The notes under the pieces: generated by a model | Databases searched by the model: none | Seen by the model: only the letters and a program-made list of their open reading frames with translations | What the model was told of the DNA's origin: nothing | Shown: one piece after another, positions 8,112-16,746 of the stretch | Numbering within the stretch: the stretch's first letter is position 1 | Layout of the letters: every line of letters starts with the position of its first letter | Program-made: the position numbers and the translations under genes | DNA from: Perkinsus olseni | Taxonomy: Eukaryota; Perkinsozoa; Perkinsida; Perkinsidae | NCBI GenBank assembly: GCA_013115135.1 | Contig: JABANP010000503.1 | Coordinates: 1 to 38,383, forward strand | DNA: 38,383 nt | Reading direction: 5' to 3'

Positions 8112-11100
8112 TGGTGCCCAGACCCAGGACTACCGAAGGTGAGGCAAGCAACGCCCCCGACTTCATCTCTTTCGCGGAGTTTAACGCTATGGCTCTCGAA
8201 GAAGAAGCAAGAGTTGAAAACGCCGGCACTGACAACGCTGACGCTGTCGACGACGCTGCTGCTACTTCTGCTGATCATCATGGTGACACCGGCGACAACG
8301 GTACCGGCATCGACAACGCCGGAACGGTTCATAACGGGGTAGGTGCTGCTGGTCCCGTGGGGGCAACTGATGGCGCCGGTCATGCGGTTCCGGCATCCTC
8401 GTCTAGTTCCTCACCCGCAGTACTCGCCCCTCCTCCGGTGTCATCTCCGCCGGCTCCGTCGGCCAGTCTACCGGCGCAAGCTCCACGGGGAAGCTCTGGC
8501 ATCCGTAACTACAAGATCATCGACCCCTTCCGTGGTGAGAAGAACCAGGACATTGTGGAATTTTTGGCCAAGTTCGAAGAGACCTACAACCTACTGGGAT
8601 GGCCTGCAGCTACCAAGTACAATGTTCTTCGCGTTAACATTGAGGGGGTCCCCTTTCAAATAGTCGACAACAATGTCCGCGTTGCTAAGGATGACCCGAC
8701 CGCTTACTCCAAGGCCAAATCTGTCTTGCTGAGCAGGTATGCTCCCTCCATTTTTTCGACATGGCAAGCTGCCGTGTCCCGCAGCCTCGCCGAGGGCGAG
8801 TCTAGCGGAGATTACATGTCTGAGTTGCAGAAACTCTTCCGCCAATGTCTGCCCAGCGACTTCTCCGTTCCAGAAGCCGAGCGCAGCAAACTCGTTGATT
8901 TTTTCGTTTGCCTCCAGTTTTGGAGAGGACTTCCGTCGTCCACTCCAGGCCTTATGGGCCTGAGGCAACAGTGGCAGGCCGAGCTGGCTACCGGCCAAAC
9001 CGATATGATTGAACATGCTTTGAACCTCTGTAAAGCCGTTACAGCAGACGGGTTCACCGCTGTTTCGTATCCCGCGAAAGGCAAGGGTTACGCCGGGAAG
9101 GGCTACAGAGCCGGCAAGGGCAAGGGTAGTGCCAGATCGAGAGGCAAAGGCTTTGTATCTCGCGATATTTCGAAGGGCTACAAAGGCGGCGGTAAAGGCG
9201 TCAGATGCTTCAACTGCAATGGCCGCGGGCACGTCGCCGCTAGCTGCCCTTCCCAGCCTCAGTCCCAGGCCGCCGGCGCTGCCGGACAGGTAAGCGATGT
9301 GCTCCTAAGCGGCACGTTGTGTGACGCCACTGAACGGTATGTTTCAGTCCGTTTCAGGTGTAGCCCCGTACAATCAAGCTACATTGAGGGCATGCTTGAC
9401 ACAGGCTCATCCGTGTCTCTGATTTGCCGTAGCGTCCTCCATGATCTCGGAGTCGACGATGCCCATCGCGGATCATCATCATCGTCTCATATTAACTCAT
9501 TGGCTGGTTCGTTTCCAGCATCGCCAACTGAGTGTCTCACACTCCAGGTTGATGGTGTTTGCGTTCGTCCGTTAACTACTGAGCGCACAGTGTTCCTTAC
9601 TATCGGCGATCGTCCGATACGGGTTCTCCTCGGCCTCGACTGGCTGCGACGAACACCAGGTATCACGATCACGCGCGGGCCCACTGGTTGGAGATCCTGT
9701 CTTCTTCACCCTGGGCATAGTCTCACTAGTCATGCTTACGCTCTTTGCTCCGCACCAGCTGTCGAGGAACCGCTGGTCTTACGCGAGCACGACATGATCC
9801 TTCGCCGCTTCACAGTGTCTGACCCGGCTCAGAAGAACAACCCTCGCCAATTGTATCAATGGCAAGTTTCGTGGATTTGGCGAGGTGGTCTTGAGCCTCT
9901 CGCTCCGATCCACAACATTCCTCATTACCCCCAGACGATCGAGAAGCTTAGCGATCATGAGCTTCGCCTGTTTCACGAATCGATCCAGACTATGATCTCG
10001 AACGGCTATTTCGAGCTGGTCGACCCATCTCTGGTCAAGGCGACCGTCACCACCATGCCCGTTGTGTCTCTGGGCCGGAGCACCCCAGTCCGTGTGGTCA
10101 TCGACTACAAGTTTCTCAATGACCTTATCGAGTCGCGACCCAACGACCGCAACGGACCTGTTTCCTGTCCCGCAGAGTTGCGCAAATGGCGGTGCCTCGA
10201 CCCTGCTGAGTACGTAACGATCGATATTAAGCATGCGTATATGCAGATACATATGGACCCAGTTCTCCGGTACTGGCAATGCGCTGTTTTCCCGCATCTG
10301 CCTGCTGATGCTAACACCTTCGCCATGACCCGGGCGTGGGTTAGGAAGAAACCACTCGACCTGGACATGGTGCCGCAGACTCGTAGTCAACTGGCGTCGC
10401 TCACTGGTAAACTAGCGACTTACTATCCAATTGCCAGCTGGTTGCGTTTGTGCGGGGCGATGCTCACCCGCGTCGCCGCGGCAGCTCAGCCATCGGTCGG
10501 GAGCAAGCGCTCCTATGATTATCCACTTCCACCTCAACTGCAGGACTTGTGGGTAGCTGTGTGCGAGCATATCAAACGCGAGGGGGATCCATGTCACGGA
10601 CGGTGGCTGGTGAACCCGGATCTGGAGTGGAGGCTGTTTACCGATGGTTCAGCGATTGGAATGGCCGCTACTATTTTCTTCGGTCCCATTAAGGTTGAAG
10701 ACCGAGCGTGGTTACGCAAGAAAGACTGTAAGCGACACATAAATGTAGTTGAAACCGAAGCCGTTCTTCGCGGCATGAACCTTGTTACTGATTACATGCG
10801 AGCGTACGGCCGTCGCACACAAGTGCTACACTTGTATACTGATAACGCATCGGTGCAGAGCTGGCTCACCCGCAGGGACGGCCGTCATTGGGGCAAGATA
10901 AGCGGCATGAGCAAGAGCGCCATCGAGGGAAGACTACAACTCATCGATGACATCCGTGCATCCTTTTGGTATCGAACTCCACGTTCATCACTGTCGTTCA
11001 TGCGACAACGAGGCAGATCAGCCGTCGCGCTTGCCAGAAGCGCTCCTGCCTGCGTTCACCGCCGCCGTCAAGGCGGTGGAGTCCGAGGTTAACCCGCCAG

Positions 11101-12189
11101 CAGAGTCGCCCTGCGATGCGTCTGGCCAGGGGTTTACGTTCGTGTCCGCTGCAGAGAGGGCCGAGGCCGATCGTAGCGAGGAACTAGCCCAGTTCCTCAC
11201 GGAGTTCGATATTCAGGATCGAAAGGTGCAAGTACCACGCGAGACAAGGCGCAAGAGCTTCTTGAGTTGGCGCATGATCACGAAGGTCGTGCCGCAATGT
11301 TCAACATCCTTAGAGAGTTCGTTGACATGCCGGGCCTAGCGGCTGAGTGTAACCAGTTCAAGTGCGCTGGTTGCGCGGCCGCGAAAGCGTTTCCAGGCGA
11401 CAACAAGCCTTTGATACCACTAGCAAGTATCAAACCCGCTCCTCGACCGTTTGACCGTATACATACTGATATATGCGGGCCATATCGGCAGATGGATTCT
11501 GGGACTAGTCGTTTCTATCTGATAACGGCGATAGACAGCTGTACGAATTACGTGGCCATCCGCCCGTGTTTTGTACCAGCCGACCGCTGCTGATGTGCAA
11601 GATCACTTGCAGTCACTAGTGGATACGTTCCAGAGACGCCCACTGCTGGTTCAGAGCGATCGGGGAAGCCAGTACACAGCGAAAAGCATCGAGAAGCTTT
11701 TCGAACAATGGAACACGGTTCACATACTGTCGGCACGGCATTCTTCGCACAGTAACGGCAAAATAGAGCGATGGCATAGGTACGCAAATGAATACCTCCG
11801 TGCCCACTCTCCGTCAACATTGTCGTACGGGGAGTTCTGCCGGAATGCGACTAAGGCGGCTCGAACATACAACATTACTCCGCGGAAAGGGCCAGGGAAG
11901 CAGCCCACATGAGCAAGTCTTCCGCTTTCGGCCAAGCTTCCGACCCGAAGTACCACTACAGTGTCACGAGAGTTATGAGTACTTGCGCGAGGTACTGCGT
12001 GACCCGCCCAAGGATTCCATAAAACCAGGACTACCACTACTGGTGCGGGTGACTGGGATAGTGCCAAAGTTGCAGCGGCGCTGGATGCCAGCCGTTGTAT
12101 TGAACCGAGAGGGCACTAACCGTATTTCAGTGAAACTGGATGATGGTTCGGAGACGATTGTGCATACTATGGACGTTAAGCTTTTGTAA
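8111..12189 (+). pseudogene. Gag-pol of the LTR retrotransposon, frameshifted and lacking the RT catalytic block
   Basis: An open frame (8111-11092, 993 codons) encodes Gag with a CCHC knuckle (C366, C369, H374, C379), an aspartic protease (LDTGSS, D430), an RT start with motif A (TIDIKHAY) and RNase H (LFTDGSA, YTDNAS). The RT jumps in frame near 10290 from the motif-A region to a post-thumb segment, so LPFG and YxDD are missing. Coding then continues through other frames: RNase H end (shift near 10966), integrase HHCC zinc finger and first Asp (HTDICG; shift near 11225), second Asp and Glu (QSDRGSQ, GKIERWHR; shift near 11570), and a C-terminal GPY/chromo-like module (shift near 11895) ending KLL-stop at 12187-12189. 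ATG 8111 uses the last LTR base. Confidence 0.88.
8112..8128 (+). promoter_or_regulatory. Primer-binding site
   Basis: TGGTGCCCAGACCCAGG begins right after the LTR's terminal CA. TGG at this spot is complementary to a tRNA 3' CCA end, as in most LTR retroelements. The predicted primer tRNA ends ...GGTCTGGGCACCA. None of the three tRNAs in this window fits. Confidence 0.75.
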
Positions 12190-12191
12190 CT
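12180..12191. repeat. Left 12-bp target-site duplication of the nested insertion
   Basis: GCTTTTGTAACT is repeated at 12653-12664 on the other side of the nested element. The pol stop codon TAA lies inside it. Confidence 0.8.
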
Positions 12192-12220
12192 CAATTCAAT
12201 TCAATTCAATTCAATTCAAA
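12191..12220 (+). repeat. Pentanucleotide microsatellite (TCAAT)n
   Basis: Five perfect TCAAT units plus a TCAAA form the tail of the nested element. Confidence 0.9.
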
Positions 12221-12652
12221 CTTTATTGCCTGGGCATTACAAGCTCGAAGCTTATCGCCCATCACACGACCCGCGCAAGCGGATCCCGATATGGTTAGAC
12301 CCAACCATAGAGCCTTGAAACAACAGAGGTTAATGAATCTCTCATCATCAGCTCGGAGGCTCTTGAGAGGAACTTCGTCACAACTACGTCGTGCAGCCAG
12401 GGAAGGCGAGGAGGGAGGCATGCCACACTGGGCAGCCTATTAGGCATGAGGGAGAAAGAAGGTGAAAAGAGGATTAAGTAGTCCCAGGACCAACAACTGC
12501 GATTGCGGAAACCCAGATGATTAGATGGTGAAAATTTGTGTAGAAAGGGAGGGCCCAACCAATACCGAGTCACCAGCAAGGGGGACGTATGGGTATGGCA
12601 GGTTCGATCTCTACTTCGTACCGGGAAAACCCCGGCCACCCTCACGCGACGT
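12192..12652 (-). mobile_element. Nested short non-LTR element (SINE or 5'-truncated LINE) with a TTGAA-repeat tail
   Basis: The 461-bp insert is bounded by a 12-bp direct repeat. Read on the minus strand it ends with AATAAAGTT followed by five to six TTGAA/ATTGA units, which is the form of a non-LTR 3' end with a microsatellite tail. No RT or tRNA-like head is seen, so it could be a SINE or the 3' remnant of a LINE. It sits exactly at the end of the host element's pol frame. Confidence 0.65.
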
Positions 12653-12695
12653 GCTTTTGTAACTGCTCAGGTCACTCTGAGGTATCGTTCTCTCC

Positions 12696-12708
12696 GAAGG
12701 AGGGGGAA
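12696..12708 (+). promoter_or_regulatory. Polypurine tract of the LTR retrotransposon
   Basis: GAAGGAGGGGGAA lies immediately before the 3' LTR, the position of the plus-strand primer. Confidence 0.8.
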
Positions 12709-12880
12709 TGTTATAATGCGCTGAAGACGGCGCTCGCCCACGCGAGTAGCGCTCGCCTTTCAAGCTGCGGTGATATCGATCGAGCGATCTATTATTGTTC
12801 GTAGCCATCTTGGCTCAAGCCTGCTCATTGTTGCTTCTTTTCCCTCACCACTTCACTTGTTGCGTCGCACCGTCACAACA
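12709..12880 (+). repeat. 3' LTR (172 bp)
   Basis: Identical by eye to 7940-8111. It carries the second spliced-leader copy and is followed by the ATGAT target duplication (12881-12885). Confidence 0.93.
12798..12819 (+). other. Spliced-leader sequence inside the 3' LTR
   Basis: Same sequence as 8029-8050, including the T for C at position 2. No splice donor follows. Confidence 0.85.
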
Positions 12881-12885
12881 ATGAT

Positions 12886-12912
12886 GTTGCGCAAGTAAAC
12901 CTCAATTAGGGA
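12886..12912 (-). repeat. Right arm of the 27-bp palindrome
   Basis: Exact reverse complement of 7908-7934. Confidence 0.9.
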
Positions 12913-13107
12913 TTAGCCGGGTTAAGGCTGTTATCCGGGTGAGAGCTGATATCCGGGTTAAGGCTGTTATCCAAGGCCTCAGAAAAAAAAACCCAATAGC
13001 AAGCCAAGACCGTAACCTCCGTGAACCCGAAACCCGACTCAGGTCGCCCTTCGGGCGACCATCACCCAAAACCCGAAGGGGGGGCAGTGTGAGAGCTGAG
13101 AGGTTTC

Positions 13108-13215
13108 CTTAGGAAAAAAACGGAATTCCCTTAGGAAGGGCCGAATCTCCCTTAGAAAATCGCAGAGGGCGAGCGAAAACGCTTCCTTAGAATTCTTACA
13201 CTCTCCTTAGAAAAA
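13108..13215 (-). repeat. Right subterminal CTAAGGA array (inverted)
   Basis: About six CCTTAG units lie in opposite orientation to the left array. The outermost (CTTACACTCTCCTTAGA) mirrors the left end. The stretch 12913-13107 between palindrome and array holds two copies of GGGTTAAGGCTGTTATCC and a GC-rich GTCGCCCTTCGGGCGAC hairpin near 13042. Confidence 0.65.
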
Positions 13216-13226
13216 TGATATAGATC

Positions 13227-13236
13227 GTTTTGTGAC
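13227..13236. repeat. Right 10-bp target-site duplication (GTTTTGTGAC)
   Basis: Direct copy of 7619-7628. Confidence 0.7.
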
Positions 13237-13360
13237 CTTAAGCTGGTCTATCGGTACTTGAGTGCTTCTCTTCTAAGTTGTTGTCGTTTCGTTTTTGTGA
13301 TTATCATCCGGTACCGCTGCATACGGACCGTATAAGTGTTAACACTACCAAGAACGATAA

Positions 13361-13573
13361 ATGGGCTGTGCTTCCTCTAAGGAGTGGGCAGACAGCAGCG
13401 CCATGATGCCTGCCCTCAGTCAGCAACTACAACAACGGGACAACAAAGTTCGGCGGCCCTCTGATGCAGGGAGACTGGCAACGCCAGCTTCGACCAGGGA
13501 TGCTCGGTCGCCCGATAATGGAGCTCACCAGCCTCGTGGACGAACAGAAGGCGATGACGCAAGGAGAGGGTAG
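13361..13573 (+). CDS. Probable first exon of a multi-exon gene, N-myristoylation motif
   Basis: The reading frame opens with MGCASSKEW, a textbook N-myristoylation signal (Gly2, Ser6, Lys7) with a palmitoylatable Cys3, and continues with a Gln/Arg-rich polar segment. This suggests a membrane-tethered cytosolic protein. The frame stops at 13571; the true exon end is unknown, so the 3' limit is only the open frame. It may be the 5' end of the plus-strand gene whose last exons lie at 16747-18056, but the exons between are not fully resolved. No kinase or other domain is visible in this exon. Confidence 0.5.
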   Translation: MGCASSKEWADSSAMMPALSQQLQQRDNKVRRPSDAGRLATPASTRDARSPDNGAHQPRGRTEGDDARRG

Positions 13574-13789
13574 TATCCGGGTTGTTGCATGATCTGCGTT
13601 GGTTCGGGATTAACAAGATCTTAGAGCGGTCGTTCTATGTGTGTGTGAGTTTAAAGTCCGACGCTTACGGTTTCGGCTTAGTTAGACTTCTGCCGATGTG
13701 CTCAGTTGGAGACTCTCTGTAGCGTTGACATGAAGCGCAATCAGACAGATTGTCAAGAAGCTATTCTCAAGGGTCGTTCTATGACCCAC

Positions 13790-13881
13790 TTGTGAAACTC
13801 ACCAGATTCGATTCTGGAGCCGCATCATAAATTCACGCGTAAAAATCAATTTGGGCATCGATTCCGAGTTTCAGAATTACA
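13790..13881 (-). mobile_element. MITE-like element, copy 1
   Basis: Member of a short inverted-repeat family with ends TTGTGAAACTC and GAGTTTCAGAATTA and an inner ATTCTGGAGCCGCAT block shared with 26972-27054 and, inverted, with 32827-32902. Confidence 0.6.
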
Positions 13882-14563
13882 GAAAAAATTATATCCTGTT
13901 CAAGCTGAATCTGATGCAACCGTCGTCGTTGCACCAGACTCGGTCCCTACATCGTGACTTCCTCTCACGGTGGAATATGGTCGCCACGGAGCAATTATGG
14001 CAATTACTCTCTTGTCGAAGCCTAATCGCAGTAGGTGTGAATCTGTGTGGTAATCGTGGGACGCCCTGCAGTTATGGGATACTTGGCGATGATGGTGGTA
14101 ACTGTAGCATCTTGGACCATACGGAATAACTGCCGCACTGCTCTTGTGTGAAACTGGAAAATTATTGTGTGTGTTCGACTTGGTTGCCGAATGACGCGAT
14201 TCCCGCTCCTCCTGGAAGGCCTATCGTCGCACTGGCGTCTCTGTTCGCAAGATCGTTACAGTTACATTAGTTACTCACTCAACTGGACAATCTGCGTACG
14301 CTGTCAAGAGCGAGAACAGCATCTCGTAACTCTTCAATGTCTTTTCCATCGCAATTCACGATTTGTTAAGTCGATTTTGGCGTTTGGGAAAAACTCCTGA
14401 GACGTTCGTACAGCGCCGTTGCCATCATCGTGAACTGCACTGTCTCATCAGGAGCAGATCTCCCCCTGCTTTCGAGTCCATGACGGAAGATGAGCTCATT
14501 CACAAAGGGATTGCCTGTGTAGGCCCCTGGCCATCGTTAATGTGCCGTACAGGGGTCTATTAG

Positions 14564-14752
14564 GTGCAAGAAGCATCCGTTACTAAGGAGAAGTTCCGTC
14601 GGGAGAGGCAGTTAAAGAAGGCTAAAGCGATGCTGATGGAAGCTTTACAACGTCAACGACAACGGACGGTAGTAGCAGTGATAGCAGCAGGGGCTCCCGT
14701 GGAAATGACCATTCGTGAAAATGGCTATGATGAATCGTCACCACGTCGATGA
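14564..14752 (+). CDS. Probable internal exon, coiled-coil-like Lys/Arg/Gln-rich segment
   Basis: An open stretch preceded by a good acceptor (CTATTAG) encodes VQEASVTKEKFRRERQ and a further 45 residues rich in K, R and Q with helical heptad character. No initiator is visible in frame, so it is read as an internal exon of the surrounding plus-strand gene. The 3' boundary is uncertain. Between 13882 and 14563 I see only short, low-confidence frames. Confidence 0.35.
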   Translation: MQEASVTKEKFRRERQLKKAKAMLMEALQRQRQRTVVAVIAAGAPVEMTIRENGYDESSPRR

Positions 14753-14900
14753 GCATTTCACTCGAATGATATTTCTTGACTCCGGTATCTTCATTGATAT
14801 CATTCTGCATCAGAAATTAGCAGAGAATCAAATTTAAGAACTGTCAATTAAGAAAAGTTGAATTGGAAACTTTCCATTCTTCGATGTATTATGATTTCTG

Positions 14901-15133
14901 ATGATTTCTCCGGTCGAAGACGCCCGCAAGACCCTGGTCTTCTTTCTTCGAGGTCATAGTGCTGTGGAGTTCTCGATTGTTGATCCTCAGGCTACCGACA
15001 ATGGTGACCATGTCGCGACGCCTCGGGAGGGCGATGCAGTTACTGTCCACTTAGCTGCAGTATTACTGTCATTAGGAGAAGATCCTGATGATGTAATCTT
15101 GCTTCGCTCCGCTGTCTTCAATATAATATTTTC
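14901..15133 (+). CDS. Probable internal exon ending at a CAG/GTGAGG donor
   Basis: The frame encodes a segment including DARKTLVFFLRGHSAVEFSI and later DDVILLRSAVFNIIFS, hydrophobic-patterned and protein-like. It ends at TTTTCAG/GTGAGG, a strong donor. The function is not recognised. Further coding-like stretches follow on the same strand: RDNNNSVERRAVDCSFRMTK near 15247-15300, ESELLGLGAAQLSTMATELS near 15361-15420, and EPVASLLSRYAPMAAAALSA near 15848-15910. They are probably exons of the same gene. Confidence 0.4.
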
Positions 15134-16163
15134 AGGTGAGGAAAATGCTGGGGATGAGTACTCCCAGGAAGGGTACTGCTGCGAATGCCCTGCAAACGAT
15201 GAGTACGGTGGACAGCTCTACGGGCACCATTCTACCGGTAAGGGACAACAACAACTCCGTCGAACGCCGCGCCGTGGACTGTTCTTTCCGAATGACGAAA
15301 TTCGTATTTTCGGCGCGCGCTTATCGGTCCGGAGGGGCTGAACTCATCTGATGGGGCGAATCGAAAGTGAACTGCTAGGCCTTGGCGCTGCTCAGCTCAG
15401 TACCATGGCGACAGAACTGAGCAGGGCTAGTCCACCGCCCATCTCGTAGGAGTAGAATGGTCAGTAGCGACTGTAGAACTACCCTGGTCATCGTTTAGTC
15501 TTGCATGATACACGTATAAAAACTTAGATTGAGAAGAAATGTAGTTTCGAGGTTTCGGAATCTGCTGCCAAAATCTGCCTTTCAGAGTCCCGAGTGTTGT
15601 TGCCCTACCCCGGCCACAACAGCGACAGGAGCGTCCCCCAATGGAGGGAAGAGAGATGAGCATCCGAGACGAGTGGTGAGTCCCCAGTCTTGCCGACGCT
15701 GTTACTCAGGCCACTGTGTAGGTGTCTGTGAAGTTACTCGAGGATGAGGAGCAGTTGGAATCGGAAAAGCGGGACATTCTGCATACTCAGAGTGTAGTAC
15801 TCCTCGGTGTGAATGATGGTTGATGCTATTGCTTGAACAACAAGCGGAGCCCGTCGCTTCGCTCCTGAGTCGCTACGCTCCAATGGCGGCGGCGGCGCTC
15901 TCAGCAGAAATGTTGTGCAGTTAGGCGTAAGTGCAGGAAAGTGTGAATTCTTCACGCGCGATGTAGTGAATGAGTACAGTTCTTATGAGAGATGAAGAGG
16001 GGGAATGTGAACGCACCGGCTTAATGAGGAAGCTGTGGAGTTGATTGAGACCGTCTCAATGAGACGTATGTCAATTACGGGAAGATATAGAGATGGAACT
16101 GTGACAAACTTCTCGAATGTGAGTATTTCACGCACGATTATGTTGAGCTCAAATAGAAGTATT

Positions 16164-16179
16164 AATTTCGTGGCGCGCG
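16164..16179. repeat. Dispersed 16-mer AATTTCGTGGCGCGCG, copy 1
   Basis: The same 16 bases recur exactly at 32128-32143 and 33292-33307. This copy lies next to the breakpoint of the truncated pseudogene at 16184. Confidence 0.85.
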
Positions 16180-16183
16180 AAAT

Positions 16184-16425
16184 TACCATTATAGGGACCT
16201 TCTTTTTCAAGCATTCGGTACAAAACCCGACACCAGAGGAGTTGAAGTGGACAGCGGGATGGTTAGTGGGAGTGTAGAACATGGATGGTTTGGGGATCTT
16301 CAACTCCTCCACCAGCTGGTTCAGGGCGTTCATAACACTCTCTTCGTTAACTGTCTTCATCATATCAATCGTACGGGACATGTCATCGCCAAGTAGATTC
16401 TCCATTGTAACCACACCGAAACTCT
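16184..16425 (-). pseudogene. Truncated copy of the Cx2C gene at 18612-19178
   Basis: The minus strand encodes a run closely matching the middle of the 188-aa protein, from VVTMENLLGDD through SGVGFCTECLKKK. Similarity starts and stops abruptly: the N-terminal third and the C-terminal CEEC half are absent. Only a modest number of substitutions separate it from the intact gene about 2.5 kb away, so the duplication is fairly recent. It sits between exons of the plus-strand gene, probably in an intron. Confidence 0.85.
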
Positions 16426-16746
16426 TCTCGCAGGTTGGACCCCCTCCTGCTGCTGGTGCCCCTATTCGGGCGGTCGGGAGCGAGGTGTCGTACGAACCAC
16501 AGGAGTCGCCGCCAACCTCCCCACCCCTGCCGAACTGCGCTCCTGATGTGCTTTTAAAGTATCATACGTTGATGCAGGTATTTCACGGATGCGTAAGATT
16601 CTTTCGAGATTTTTTTCTCAGTCGTGCCCATCACCGGCTGCATTTTCCCCGGTCCCTTCGCGACTGGGCAGCGAGAGCGATTCTTTGCAAATTTGGGTTA
16701 GAGCGGGGATCGAACCTGTGCGGGGGAAGAGCATGTGGGCCTTTAG

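Larger units (their letters stand above)
7940..12880 (+). mobile_element. LTR retrotransposon (Ty3-like), recently inserted, non-autonomous
   Basis: Two identical 172-bp LTRs (TGTT...AACA) enclose a primer-binding site, a gag-pol region, a nested non-LTR insert and a polypurine tract. A 5-bp target duplication (ATGAT) flanks it. The pol order is protease, RT, RNase H, integrase, which is the Ty3/gypsy order. Pol carries at least four frame changes and has lost the RT block with YxDD, so it cannot be autonomous. The identical LTRs nevertheless imply recent movement. LTRs of 172 bp are unusually short for this group and carry a spliced-leader sequence. Confidence 0.92.
7629..13226. mobile_element. 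Foldback/MULE-like DNA element, split by an LTR retrotransposon
   Basis: The outer ends are inverted relative to each other. After 15 unlike bases, both ends read TCTAAGGAGAGTGTAAG and then a second CTAAGGA unit at matching distance. Arrays of CTAAGGA continue inward on both sides. A 10-bp direct repeat flanks the whole. Removing the inserted LTR element (7940-12880 plus one target duplication) leaves about 650 bp with a near-central 27-bp-arm palindrome. The 10-bp target duplication fits Mutator-like elements (9-11 bp), but no transposase is present, so this is a non-autonomous element at best. The superfamily is inferred from duplication length only. Confidence 0.6.

Noticed and set aside
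8591..9232. A 213-codon antisense frame over gag
   Set aside because: It lies opposite the CCHC-bearing Gag frame and has no recognisable content; it is a shadow.
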